A stretch of 64,000 nucleotides of DNA from Saccharomycopsis fibuligera x Saccharomycopsis cf. fibuligera. Taxonomy: Eukaryota > Ascomycota > Saccharomycetes > Ascoideales > Saccharomycopsidaceae. Positions within the stretch are counted from its first letter, which is position 1. The number at the start of each line of letters is the position of its first letter. Where the stretch lies: NCBI GenBank assembly GCA_001936135.1, contig CP012815.1, positions 1 through 64,000 on the forward strand, written 5' to 3'. Positions 20,074-30,892 of this stretch are shown here, piece by piece. The position numbers were made by a program, and so were the translations under genes. Under the pieces are notes generated by a model. That model was not told the DNA's origin and searched no databases. It saw nothing but the letters and a program-made list of their open reading frames with translations.

Positions 20074-22065
20074 ATGGCAATACCCTACGATCAACAATAT
20101 TATGTCGAAAAAGAACGTAATGACAAGTTCCAATGGCTCATTTTAGCAGTAACTTTTGGGCTTCTAGTAGTACATGGGTTGATATTCCATTGGATACCAA
20201 ATTATTTAAGGTCAAAAAGAAGCATAAATCATTTGAAATTCATACCATATTTCAAGTTTATCAAATACTTTTCTTATATAAACACATGCTTCAAAGTTCC
20301 CAAATTCTGGAAAAAAAAAGATCATTACTATTTTCAACCCTCTTTATTGCTACTATATTTGGGGTATCTTGCAGTTAATGGGGTTTTTGCGTTTGCACAA
20401 ACCAAAGACATTAATTATGAGCCAACTACATACATTGTTGGGAAACGGTTAGGAAAACTAGCTATTGGAAATATGCCTTTAATCTATCTATTTGTCACAA
20501 AAAATGATCTTATCTCAGCAATTTCCGGATTACAACATGACAGATTGGTTGTATTTCATAAATGGATTGGGAGAACTATATGGATGCTAAGTACAGCTCA
20601 TTTGTACCTATGTGCCACTTACTGGTTGAATATGGATGTTAAATTGATGCTTGAGATCCCGCCTCAATATTTTGGAATGATTGCTTATGCTTCGTGTTGC
20701 TTTTTAACATGGGCCTCTTTAAGATGGATTAGAAGAATAGCATTTGATGTGTTCCTTGTTCAACATAGAGTTTTTTCCTTTATGATGCTACTTTTCTCTA
20801 TTTTTCATAACTCTCAGAGCAGAGCTGGAGTAATCTTTGCGGTCCATATGCTAGTCGTTGATAGAGTAGTCAGCAGAGTGCTTGGGATAATTCATTGTCG
20901 CAGATCCCCGACAAAAGGGATCTCCAGATTTGAAACTTTTGATGAAGATACTCTTCTAGTGACACTTCCTATAAAAATGAACAAAAAGCAAAACCCAAGT
21001 TTATGGTATAACTGTATTCTACCAAAGTATGGGACATGGAAAGCTGGCCAACATGTTTTGTTGAATGTACCACTGGTCTATAAATTCCAATATCACCCAT
21101 TCACAATTGCATCGTTGGCTGAAACAGGAGAGATTAAATTACTTATTAGGAAACAAAAAGGGTTCACGAAGCACTTAGTCAATAAAGTCTTAAGTCTAGA
21201 GCAAAGTAATAATGAAGGTGACCATAAGCAAACAAGGTTTGAAAATATCAAAGCTAAGTTTCACAGTAACGCGCAAAACATTATACGAAAAGCTGAAGGT
21301 ATTTTAATGTCTTACATGCCAGAAAGATGGCATTCCTCCAACGCTGAGGAGTGCTCCTATGACCTTGGAGAGGGGAAAGAATTAGTATCTATGAAAGCAA
21401 CCATAAATGGGCCGTATGGGGCAAATTTTCAAAGATTGACATCAATTGATTCTATTTTGTTTTTATGTGCCGGTTCTGGAGGCTCATTTATTTTTCCTGT
21501 GTGTTTGGATTTTCTCATTGAGAACGAAAAGCGAAACGCTGCTAGCGACTTTTTCAATCGTCCTGAAAAATGTCTGGTTCATTTACTATGGACCATCAAG
21601 GAAAAGCAAAACATCGTTTGGTATAAGCATATCATTGATAAATTGCTACCTTATATCCTGAGTGGAAATCTTAAATTAACTATACATATTAGCAGATACG
21701 AAAGTGATATTCTGACTACCAACACATCTCAAACAAAGTCTGAAGGGATGCAAAAAAATTCTGACAAAACCATTGAAGCGTCATTTAGTGAATGTATAGA
21801 TCAAAGAGAATATTCATTTCAGTATGCAAAAATTATCATGGAAAGCGGATTAGTTGAATTTCAACATGGTAGGCCAGATTTGAAGTATGAAATATCAAGC
21901 GTTTCTCAAGATATCATACGTAATTGTGACGATTCGACCTCAAGATCATTGGCAGTTATGGCGTGTGGACCTAATCAGTTTCTGTCAAAAGTAAAAACAG
22001 AGTGTCAAAGAAATAGGAGAATCAAGGGTTCGCCTGATATTTACTGCTACTGCGAGTCTTTTTGA
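20074..22065 (+). CDS. FRP1: Ferric-reductase-related membrane protein (FRP1-like)
   Basis: A 663-residue flavocytochrome of the FRE/NOX superfamily starting at ATG 20074. Several transmembrane helices carry the two bis-histidine haem pairs, His162/His176 and His231/His245, each 13 residues apart. The FAD site HPFTIAS lies at 341-347, and the NADPH-type site GPYGANF (446-452) is followed by LCAGSGGSF (464-472). The protein is compact and lacks a long N-terminal extracellular domain and an obvious signal peptide. In C. albicans the FRP1 product is required for haem uptake together with CFEM proteins and its gene lies next to PGA7; the same divergent layout is present here. Identification as Frp1 rather than a classical ferric reductase therefore leans on synteny. 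It could instead be another Fre paralogue. Confidence 0.88.
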   Translation: MAIPYDQQYYVEKERNDKFQWLILAVTFGLLVVHGLIFHWIPNYLRSKRSINHLKFIPYFKFIKYFSYINTCFKVPKFWKKKDHYYFQPSLLLLYLGYLAVNGVFAFAQTKDINYEPTTYIVGKRLGKLAIGNMPLIYLFVTKNDLISAISGLQHDRLVVFHKWIGRTIWMLSTAHLYLCATYWLNMDVKLMLEIPPQYFGMIAYASCCFLTWASLRWIRRIAFDVFLVQHRVFSFMMLLFSIFHNSQSRAGVIFAVHMLVVDRVVSRVLGIIHCRRSPTKGISRFETFDEDTLLVTLPIKMNKKQNPSLWYNCILPKYGTWKAGQHVLLNVPLVYKFQYHPFTIASLAETGEIKLLIRKQKGFTKHLVNKVLSLEQSNNEGDHKQTRFENIKAKFHSNAQNIIRKAEGILMSYMPERWHSSNAEECSYDLGEGKELVSMKATINGPYGANFQRLTSIDSILFLCAGSGGSFIFPVCLDFLIENEKRNAASDFFNRPEKCLVHLLWTIKEKQNIVWYKHIIDKLLPYILSGNLKLTIHISRYESDILTTNTSQTKSEGMQKNSDKTIEASFSECIDQREYSFQYAKIIMESGLVEFQHGRPDLKYEISSVSQDIIRNCDDSTSRSLAVMACGPNQFLSKVKTECQRNRRIKGSPDIYCYCESF

Positions 22066-24029
22066 TTGAACCTCAAAATTTTTACATAATTTTTTAGCTA
22101 AAACAAAAAACGGTTTTTTTTTTTTGTTTTTTTTTGCTTTTAGAAAGTACACCTCTGGTTCAATATAAGCGTATTATCTATAAAGGTTACTGTAGAAAAA
22201 TACTATTACAATAAAAGGCGCCATGCGGTTGATGCTTCACGGCTGGTTGTAATGTAGATCTCATATAATCCTTTAATGTATCATAGATACAGTTCTAAAC
22301 CAATATATAATCAATAGTAAGCTACCTTTCAAGTCAAATCAGGTTCAATTGCAATTTATAGCAAGTACATAAACAAAGACCTAGACAGCAACTAAAGCAG
22401 CAACTAAGGCAAAAACTTCTCAAAACAAAAATAAAAAATAAAAATAAAAAAAAAAAAATTTAAAAAACTCTATTTCTCGACACGTTTTCATTAGCAAATC
22501 AAAACCAAGAGCAATCTTTACCAAATCTGGTAAGACAAACGCAACTCATGATGCTACTAGCTCCACTTTTAAAGGGAAATTTCATGAAGTCAAACTTCTC
22601 TTATAAAAACATTGTGAAGAATTTTATCAGACCTTGGCGTAATCCAAAAATGGAACTCGACAACAAGCCTTTGAGCTTATTAGTGCTTCTGAAAAAGGGA
22701 GGTAGAACAACACTGAAAAAAATTGGAGGGCAAATCTCTTTACTAATCAATTCTTTATGAAAGTGGAATAGAGGCTCGAAATTCAGCACAGTCATTCAAA
22801 AAATGCACATACCATCTTACCAACTAAGTTCAAAGCAGACCCCCATCTTACGTTACTTGTATCTCCAGTTTAACGAAACTCCTTGTCACGAACCGAACCG
22901 ATTCAGCGATCGAAGTTCCGGCATTATACCAAAATCGATGGTTTACACCAACACGAAGACATTGTGTATCAGTCGAAATCACCTATATTGAGTAAGATAA
23001 TCGCTCTTTAAGGGCTGCTAAAGTTAAGCAGATTTTCAATAATTGACACCCCTAAGAAAAAGTCAGTAGTTTACCTTAAACACTGTGACCTAGTACAGAG
23101 TATTTCTAGAAAGGATTTGATATCTTAACCGAATATCACATATTGCACCCTCTTGACATAATTCTGTTTCTCTTATAGGGAAATAGCGGCTATGCTTAAA
23201 ATTTTGGGTTACAGTAAAGCTGCCATAAGCCACTTTGTTTCTGCAAAAAATTACTTGATATGGAGAGCGGGTAGAGGTGTGCGTCATCAGTCGAAAAATT
23301 GTCCCGTATTGGGAACAACTGCGCTTTTCTAAAAAATTCAGCCGCTCCAACTACAAACTTTTTGCATGTGAAAATTTCGCTTAATTGAGGTTTAATGCGC
23401 TATTTTTACTTTTAAGTAAATTTTGAGGTAAAAAAAAGAAAATATTGAGGTGAATGTTACAAGCGCTAGGGGTTGTTCTTAGGCAATGCACTTCATATAA
23501 AATATAGAATCTGTATATCTTCGCAAATACCATATTTAGCTATTATGGATAACAATAGCAGTCAAATATAAGTCTCATTACAGTTAATGTCTTTTAAGCA
23601 AAACCTTAGTTTAGCTCAATCGAGCATTGGACTCTATTGAGTACGGTTTTTAGACAATTTTCCTATTATTGGGGTGCGGTTTTCATGCATGGTTCAATAC
23701 GCTTACTCTTCATGCAAGCACTAGAAATCTGCATTGATGCATGTCACCTGCCAACATTACAGCCAGTCAAAAGCTGGAAAACGTAACATGGGATGTGTGC
23801 AAACTATGGGGTCCAATTATTTAACTTACTCAGAGATGCAAAAGAAAGTCTGTTTGAGTTATCATTTTGATGCCTTGCAAAGTAACTAATATTTAACGCC
23901 ATACCTTTCCTGTATCTGAATCATAATTTAAATAATTTTAATTAATCTTTCGATCATCAACTTATATCTGTTTTACAAAAACTTCCATTCGCTTCAATAA
24001 ACTTAAAAAGACGCTGATAGCTATAGAAA
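22066..24029. other. 2-kb gene-free stretch between FRP1-type and GPI protein genes
   Basis: No gene is supported. Homopolymer T and A runs lie near 22113-22135 and 22440-22458. Between about 22500 and 23000 several frames give short, compositionally normal peptides broken by stops, possibly a decayed host gene, but nothing is recognisable. The 3' part is the promoter of the gene at 24030. Confidence 0.55.
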
Positions 24030-24941
24030 ATGCTTTCCACTCGCTCATTATTACCTGTTGCTGCCTTAGTTTCTTTGGCACAAGCAGCTGCTACTCCAGA
24101 GAAAGACCTTGTTTCTTTTGCCAAGGAATTCAATTTGCCAAATGAATTTTTGAAAGCTGTTGGTTCTGATATTCAAAAAAGAGAGGCTTCTTATGCTTGC
24201 CACGCTAACTGTGGCTATTTAATCTATGCCGCTCAAGACTGTAAAAGTGGCGACTCTTACGACACTAGTTGTATGTGTTCTGATGGTTCAACTTTCAATA
24301 GTTACTTGGATAGTTGTTTGGATTGTGGTTGGTGTCTTTACGACGACTACTTTGGCTACTTAACTGATGCTTTGTCTGCCTGTGGGGACCCAACTACTCC
24401 AACTGGTACTTCTTGTGCTTCTACTGCTACTGCTGCTGCTTCATCATCTGCTGCAACTTCTGCAGAAGCTACTACTACTTCCGAAAGCTCAACCACCACT
24501 GCTGCAGTCGAAACTTCCTCTTCCAGCGAAATTGCCTCCCCAACAAGTGAAGTTGCTTCTACTTCAACTGAGAGTAGTTCGGATGTCACCTCAGCTGCAA
24601 CTACCAGTGTTGCAGATGATGCAACCTATACTTCAGAATCTTCTTCAGAAGCATCTTCAGAAGCATCTTCAGAAGCATCTTCAGAAGCATCTTCAGAAGC
24701 ATCTTCAGAAGCATCTTCAGAAGCTTTTACTGAAACATCTACTGACTCTTCTGTGGAATCAGAAAACACAACTTCCAGTGAAACTTCAGAAGAGATTTCT
24801 TCTGCTGCTTCTGCTTCTGCAGAGTCATCGTCAACTGCTGCAAGCGTTGCTACTTATTCTGGTGCTGGTTCTTATGTAACTACCGGATCCGTGTTTGCCT
24901 CTATTTTGACTTTAGCCGCATCTGTTGTTGCTTTGATCTAA
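24030..24941 (+). CDS. Cysteine-rich, Ser/Thr-rich GPI-anchored cell-wall protein
   Basis: A 303-residue secreted protein. It has a signal peptide (about 1-20), a short pro-region ending in a Kex2-type KR-EA site (residues 50-53), and a compact cysteine-rich domain (57-129) with Cys at 57, 61, 71, 81, 83, 96, 99, 102, 118 and 129. The spacing includes SCMCSDGSTF and CLDCGWCLYDDYFGYL. This resembles CFEM-like folds but lacks the CPYWD haem motif. A long Ser/Thr/Ala stalk contains seven SSEA-type repeats, and a hydrophobic C-terminal GPI signal follows. It is likely cross-linked to the wall. Its position near a haem-uptake pair is suggestive only; there is no direct evidence that it binds haem. 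The family could not be named, and wall adhesin or structural roles are possible. Confidence 0.85.
   Translation: MLSTRSLLPVAALVSLAQAAATPEKDLVSFAKEFNLPNEFLKAVGSDIQKREASYACHANCGYLIYAAQDCKSGDSYDTSCMCSDGSTFNSYLDSCLDCGWCLYDDYFGYLTDALSACGDPTTPTGTSCASTATAAASSSAATSAEATTTSESSTTTAAVETSSSSEIASPTSEVASTSTESSSDVTSAATTSVADDATYTSESSSEASSEASSEASSEASSEASSEASSEAFTETSTDSSVESENTTSSETSEEISSAASASAESSSTAASVATYSGAGSYVTTGSVFASILTLAASVVALI
24644..24722 (+). repeat. 12-bp coding tandem repeat (SSEA units)
   Basis: About six and a half copies of gaagcatcttca encode repeated Ser-Ser-Glu-Ala in the stalk of the wall protein. Near-perfect identity at DNA level points to recent slippage, so copy number probably varies among strains. 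Confidence 0.9.
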
Positions 24942-26103
24942 AAGTGCCAATTTTAAGATCACTACCCTATAGTTCTCTGTTATGTTTTTAGTTTAGAATC
25001 TCTTGCTATGAGTTTATACCTTTTCCATTCTTTCCCACTTTTTATATTAGCAAAGTCTACTTTCTGTTTCTTATGACTTTGCGGTGCTTTAGTCTAAATG
25101 ATCTAATTAGCTTTTAAATTATATAAATACTCATTGATCTAAAAATACTTTTGTATTATATTTTTATATAAGAAATCAAATGACTATGTTTACAATTTTT
25201 CAAAAAATTTAGCAACGACGTATTAGGCATAAATTAAGTGAAAGAACAGTGGTATTATTATTAAATAGTCCATTTAGAGAGCGGAAAAATCAATAGCAAA
25301 GCAAAAAGGATTAAAGGACAATCAATGGTAAGAAGAAAAATAAAAAGGGGTATGATGGTGAGATCCAAGTGTAAGAGGTTTTGAAGTATTGGGACGTGGA
25401 TTTAACTTTCAACCTCTTATAGTCAAAAATATATTGACTATTGTACCAGCGCTCGTATTCATTAGTAAATTTAAATTGAAAAGACATATAAACTTGCACA
25501 ATTCTTTTATCGTTTCTCATAAATTAGTGCATATCAATCCAATGTTACCCATGTGGCTAATTGCAGATCACTGCCAAAGAAGCATGATTCAACACAAATT
25601 TATTTTATCACAAACTTTTGGAAAACTTATTTTTGATTGTGCCTTTTCTGGAATAAGCAAGACATAACATATGGATATCTACATTGCATATTTACCTGTA
25701 CCATTTTGATCATGAAAGTGTAAACTAGTTGCCTATAGTGATTACTCGAAGAAAGGCCACTGCATACGTTTCCGATTAGTTTGTCGGTTGAAATAAGCTA
25801 GTATAACCATGCAAGAAACGAAACCAGCTATTTGTGTATATCAATACATTGGAATTATCTGCATTTGGTTAGAGGTGTATGATAAACATTCAAATATAGT
25901 ACAAGATTTGCAATTTGGAATGGTATGAGAGAGTTAGAAGACTGGCAACAGCTTTCAAAAATCAGATAATCTCAATCAGGTAATCTCAATCACTGAAGCT
26001 AATTCCAAAGCAAAGATTCAGCGCATTGCAGCTTCATCTCACTATAATGATGGCAGTAAAGATGGCAGTGACAAAGTAATTTTATACATTGCAGTAATAA
26101 TAC
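24942..26103. other. Convergent intergenic, no gene seen
   Basis: AT-rich sequence between the 3' ends of the wall-protein gene and the small membrane-protein gene. The open frames at 25311-25520 (-) and 25389-25667 (+) overlap on opposite strands and show no family features. Confidence 0.55.
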
Positions 26104-26529
26104 TCAATCTTCATTAATATTACTGAAATGTCCACCGCCATATGCGAATCTGTCTCCACCACTATTAAACTGATTGTCTTCCACATCATTAAAGTCCAAG
26201 TCAAAAGTTTTTCGTAGAAAAACGCCCAATAGTCCACAAAATACCAACACAAGAACGTAGAAGAAATACTTGTTGTTGTCATTGATAAACCGGGGAATAA
26301 AACTTTTATAGCTCACTTTCCTTAGCAAATAATCGTTGCGACTTTCATAAACATTATAATTAATACCGTCATCCCCATTTGTATCACCATTGGTCAAAGG
26401 AACACTTTGACTGCCATCACCATCATTACTAGTACCGCTGCCGCCCCCTCTGGTATTTAGCTTTTGTTGAACTTTGACATATTTTTTGAATAGGGGTAAT
26501 TCGTATTCCTCTATTGCAGGTGTGGTCAT
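26104..26529 (-). CDS. Hypothetical small single-pass membrane protein
   Basis: A 141-residue protein; ATG at 26529 is used because the frame upstream only offers TTG. The N terminus (MTTPAIEEYELPLFKKYV) is followed by a Gly/Ser/Asp-rich linker, then a basic segment (RKVSYKSFIPRF), one membrane span (about 89-108, YFFYVLVLVFCGLLGVFL) and an acidic, Gly-rich tail ending HFSNINED. I do not recognise the family. Tail-anchored or type II topology is possible. Compositional regularity and an intact frame with a clear membrane span support it as a real gene, but it is lineage-specific or poorly conserved. It lies upstream of SLX9 on the same strand's 3' side, with a long 1.2-kb gap. Confidence 0.6.
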   Translation of the reverse strand: MTTPAIEEYELPLFKKYVKVQQKLNTRGGGSGTSNDGDGSQSVPLTNGDTNGDDGINYNVYESRNDYLLRKVSYKSFIPRFINDNNKYFFYVLVLVFCGLLGVFLRKTFDLDFNDVEDNQFNSGGDRFAYGGGHFSNINED

Positions 26530-27757
26530 TATTTGAAAGATCAAGACAAAACTTATCGTAAAAAAAAAAAGATTTTAACGGGTACTATCGATGATGAGAG
26601 ACCAGAAAGATTACTTGTTTGGTGGACCTCTCGGAGCATATGAGCTATCCGATAATGCCATAATGTCTGCTATCGCTTCACTCATAAAATATTCAAAACA
26701 ACAACTGCTGGTTATGTGCCATGCCCAGGTATAGTGATGAATTCATGACGCGCAATGACGCTGAGTTTTACTTCCGGATTTGGGGTAAAAACGGGTAACT
26801 ACAGAGAGAGTTACAAGTGCCTACTTCGTTGTGAGCATTACTATGTAGCTAGATATTCTTTCAAATTTCAGATATAATTCGAAATGATAACCAGCAAGTA
26901 TATGTGAGGTTAATGTAAATAAGATAAGATAGATAATTGTATAGATATAAAATATAAAATATAACCTATTTTAAATGATGATGCGAGGATGATTGTATGT
27001 ACGGGTGTACAGATTCCAGCGTCGATCAAATTTTGACAGGAGTTCCCCTAAACAGTTAGTATTGATTCTACATTAGTATAGTAGTTAGATAGCAGATAAT
27101 GCCCTACAAGAAGGACTAATGAATAAGCATCAACATGAACAATCTAATACGACCATCAAAAGCTGTGGGAATGAGTTTGCTCTTGTGAAGCTTCAAACCC
27201 CCCCCCCCCCCCCCACCATGGAATATTCCTAAAATCTCACGTCACTTCTTTACATTATCATTTATCTCGGCTCAGAATTTGACATGCAGTTAGACCTGTC
27301 TCTGTTTTAGCATGCAGTAACATGAAAAAGCTAATACACCAAATGTCGAACATTGTGTCCTAGGTTTATTGATCGGGATCTAAACTTGCTGTATTTTTAT
27401 ATATTCAATATAATACTTACTTTACGGAATTGCGTTTTACTGATATTAATAGCTCAACACTTCCTCTATTTGGTGTAAGTTATTTATACACGGTTCAACC
27501 CAATATCGTTATGGATTTTACTGTTTAGTTTTATTAGAATACAAGACATTCATAATTAATAATTCTGAGTACTGAGTCAACAATGCAAAACGAAATGTTG
27601 AAAAATGCAAGTAGCTCAGGCGGAATTAGAAACAAAACTCGCAGAAGATAACGAAGAGAGTAATTTATGATGACGAAGTAAAAGATGTTAGTAAAAAATG
27701 AGAATGACTTGGTTAAAGAAAGCAAGTGAAGAACCGACAATTTTAATTATCTAAAAA
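26530..27757. other. Gene-free stretch with a C17 homopolymer
   Basis: This holds the promoter side of the small membrane protein and the 3' side of SLX9. A run of 17 C (27198-27214) stands out in AT-rich DNA. The open frame at 27534-27740 (-) looks like chance. Confidence 0.6.
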
Positions 27758-28438
27758 TTAGTTTCCAATAGAATCCAAATTCAGTTGAATTTGGCTCTTC
27801 AAAGCAGCAAAAGGCGACGATCTATATTGAGAGTTGCTCAAAATTCCTTGAAACCGTTGACGTTCAAGCACTTCGACTTTCTTCTGGCCTTTAAGCGATT
27901 TATGAGGATTAGGAACATTTTGACGTTTTGGACCAATGTATCCGTTTGCATTAGTTTGACCATGCGCTTGACCTTGGTTCGTAATTGATTCATTGACTTG
28001 GTTACCTATCACAGAGATGTCATCTAGAGTATCGCGCAAATCATCTAATTTTGGCTTAAGTGCATCTTTTAACTTTCTTTTTCTTCTTCGTACTGCGCTT
28101 TTGCTAATATCATTGAAATTCTTGTAAGCTGGGTCATTTGGGTTCAAATGCAGTTGTTGCTCTCGTTGTTCTTGTTGTGATTGTGAGTGCGCAACAGTAG
28201 CCTGGATTTTCGAGGAGAACTGTAAGGACTTTGCCAACTTTTTCTCTAACTTCGATTGTCTGCTACCGGCAGCAGTGTTTAAACTTGTGATTGAAGGTTT
28301 TGATCTTGAGGCGGCATTAAGGGCCTTTGACCTTATTTTGCGCGCACTGGAAGCTTTTTTGGTAATGGCCTAACAAAGCGTTAGTATACGATACAGTAAA
28401 ATGAGACTGAATAACACAAATTGGGTATGACATACCAT
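27758..28438 (-). CDS. SLX9: Ribosome biogenesis protein Slx9, with one intron
   Basis: A 204-residue basic protein after splicing. Exon 1 is only the ATG (28438-28436). The intron (28435-28370, 66 bp) starts GTATGT, contains TACTAAC and ends TTAG. Exon 2 (28369-27758) begins GCCATTACC. The spliced N terminus is MAITKKASSARKIRSKAL. The Slx9 hallmark ISKSAVRRRKRK (89-100) continues into KLKDALKPKL, and the C-terminal family motif is KSLKGQKKVEVLERQRF with SSPFAALK. Slx9 works in the nucleolus in early 40S/90S pre-ribosome assembly and export. Reading the gene from an internal start would lose about 45 conserved basic residues, which is why the intron model is preferred. Confidence 0.92.
28370..28435 (-). 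other. Intron of SLX9, directly after the ATG
   Basis: 66 bp with donor GTATGT, branch site TACTAAC (complement at 28380-28386) and acceptor TTAG. It separates the initiator ATG from the rest of the coding sequence. Confidence 0.9.
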
Positions 28439-28970
28439 GATTATAGGATGTTTGCTTAATGTCTATATCTTTGGCATGGTAAGCTCTTTATAATCATCTT
28501 TATACTCCTGTTGTGCTTTCCAGTAATTTTTTTACTTGAGGGCATCGCGTAGGGTAACCCAGTGGTCAGCTATATGACTGGACTTCATGGACTTGCTGCT
28601 ATGCTTCCGGTTTATTAACCTCCATTCGGTGCCCCATAAAGCAGTATTTTCGAAACATCTTTTATTCTAAAGCTTGGAGGCAAAATATTTAAAAGGCTCT
28701 GCTAATGTTGGTATGTCCGACGACCCCGACTCAATACATTTCACCAAGTACACTATTACCGTCTTCTAATTACGAGCCCCGATGCAGTAAAAAATTTCAT
28801 CGTCAAAAATAAAAAAAAAAAAGAGTTTGAACTTCCATTCCAGAACTAAGAACTGAAGATAAAGCTGAAGCTGAAGAAGAGTATAATTTAATAATTTTGT
28901 GTATTTCTACAACATCAATTTGCTATTCCACAAAGGTCCAATTACCACATATACATAACCAATATAAACA
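28439..28970. promoter_or_regulatory. Divergent promoter region of SLX9 and TOM20
   Basis: 532 bp between the two start codons. It includes an A-rich run at 28808-28820 and an aagctgaagctgaag repeat near 28861-28876. No clear named site is identified. Confidence 0.5.
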
Positions 28971-29483
28971 ATGGCTAAATTTGGAATCACTTTATCTCTT
29001 GTGGCTGCTACATTGATAGGTTATGCAGTCTACTTTGACTACCAACGCCACCACTCTAGTGAGTTTCGTCAAAACTTGAAGAAATCCGAAAAGCAATTCC
29101 AAAAAAAGGCTGAAAAGAACAAGAAAAAGGAAAGCAGAGCTAAATTGGAACAAGTTAAATCCAAATTGTTGACCAGTTTAGATAAGGACCCAGTGCCTAA
29201 GGATATTAGTGAAAAAGAATCATACTTCATGAAACAACTTGGTGTTGGTGAACAACTTGCTGCTAGCCCGGGTAAAGAAATTGATGCTGCTCTTTGTTTC
29301 TATAAAGCTTTGGCTGTTCATCCTAATCCAACTGATATTTTGAACATTTACCAAAGAACAGTCCCAGAACACGTTTATGAATTGGTTGTTATGATGATTG
29401 CTATTAAACCACCATTAGCTGTTGTTAACATCTTGGGTGAAGCTAGCATTGAAGAACTCAACAAATCAGATAACCTTGACTAA
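28971..29483 (+). CDS. TOM20: Tom20, mitochondrial outer-membrane import receptor
   Basis: A 170-residue protein, the usual fungal length. The N-terminal membrane anchor (about 5-22, FGITLSLVAATLIGYAVY) is followed by a highly charged Lys/Glu linker. The conserved receptor domain then reads SEKESYFMKQLGVGEQLA, with a TPR-like segment IDAALCFYKALAVHPNP and DILNIYQRTVPEHVYEL. Tom20 binds the hydrophobic face of presequences and passes precursors to Tom22 in the TOM complex. It is uninterrupted with an ATG start and diverges from SLX9. Confidence 0.96.
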   Translation: MAKFGITLSLVAATLIGYAVYFDYQRHHSSEFRQNLKKSEKQFQKKAEKNKKKESRAKLEQVKSKLLTSLDKDPVPKDISEKESYFMKQLGVGEQLAASPGKEIDAALCFYKALAVHPNPTDILNIYQRTVPEHVYELVVMMIAIKPPLAVVNILGEASIEELNKSDNLD

Positions 29484-30892
29484 ATGCAGAATTTAAAATA
29501 TCAGAATTTTAAGAGGAACTTTTGTCGTGTTATATTAAATTATTTCCATTTGTATGTTTAGAGGATTTTTTTTTTTGTCTATGGTCACAAGGCATGTGTG
29601 TCTGAGCATTCATCGTCAAAAAAAAAAGTTTTTTTTTTTGGCTTGGTTTCTTCTGTTTCTATTAAAGTTGTTGCTTTTCAAAACTGCGTTTTTTACACGT
29701 TATTTCAGCAACTCTGAATTGTGTACTTTGGGCAGTTTGTAATTTTTTGGAACTAAAAAAAAAAATTAAAAAAGCGGTCAAAAATTGCAAGTGCCTCTAG
29801 TAGAATTTTAGGAGAAAGGTCATTTAATTTTCCTTTTTTTTTTATGTTTGTTTGTCTGCTAAAGGTAAAAACAAAAAAAAAAAAAAAAAAAAAAAAAAAT
29901 AATAATAAAAAAACTCAATGAATAGAATCTCAAGACAAAATTATTTCAATATTTCTGTTTATGTTTGTTTATCATTTATTTTTTGTTACGACTTTTCATG
30001 TATGTTTATTCTGTTCATATTCTATTTTTTTTTTTTTTTTTATTTGCCTTTGATTTACATCCCAATCATACTCATCATGTTTATATTAGGCTTTCTTTTT
30101 GTTTATATAACTTGATGTTACTATCAATAATGACTACATCTATTGTTTTTACTTGACTTTATAAATTACCGTTTTATGACTGGCAAAATAAGTTGTAGTA
30201 AAATATCGGCAAACCAAGCTTTTAATGTCAGCTCTTTTCTGAAAAGTCAACTTAGATGTATTTTTGCTTCAATTGTGCATCCACTCACTGGCACATACGA
30301 CACACTTTTGCTTACAACTTGACGAAACATTGTGATGTCTGACAAGAAGTAAAAGTATTTAAAATCATGAAGAAAACATGCATTATGCATGATAACGATG
30401 AGGATGCTAAGGATTCCTGGAAAGGCTTACTGCACAGGAGGCCATAGCCACCGTAAACATTCAGAGTGGCCCCAACTGCACCAGATATGATTGGTATCAC
30501 GATGATACTTCGAGCTCAACTTTTAGTGATATCAAAAGGGTGTTTATATATATTCGTACTTCTCGTATAAATCCATTAAACATTAGTCGGAAAAATAAGA
30601 CAAGATGATTTCAAGAAGCAAAAAATAAAGAAAAAAGAAAGAAAGAAAGCAAACCAAGGTGTATGGAAGTAAAAAACAAAAGGCAATTGATCTAAAGGGA
30701 GAATTCCCAAAGTAAGATAAATCACAAATAAAAGCTAATCCATGAAATTCTTCAAGCTAGAATTGCTAAAAGCATACTCTGAGACCCGAATTAATCTGTC
30801 TAAGCCATGAAAAACAAATATCATCAAGTCTAAGAGAAAAGATTTCAAGGCAATTGTTTAGGAAAAAAAAAGTCAAAACCAAAGCGGATCAT
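29484..30892. other. Convergent intergenic between TOM20 and MLC1
   Basis: AT-rich, with T runs and a 27-bp A run at 29873-29899 followed by TAA repeats. No gene is seen; small frames at 29554-30156 are T-rich and featureless. Confidence 0.6.

Noticed and set aside
23608-23660. tRNA-like tagctcaatcgagca D-arm
   Set aside because: No T-arm (GGTTCRA) or matching acceptor stem follows at the proper distance.
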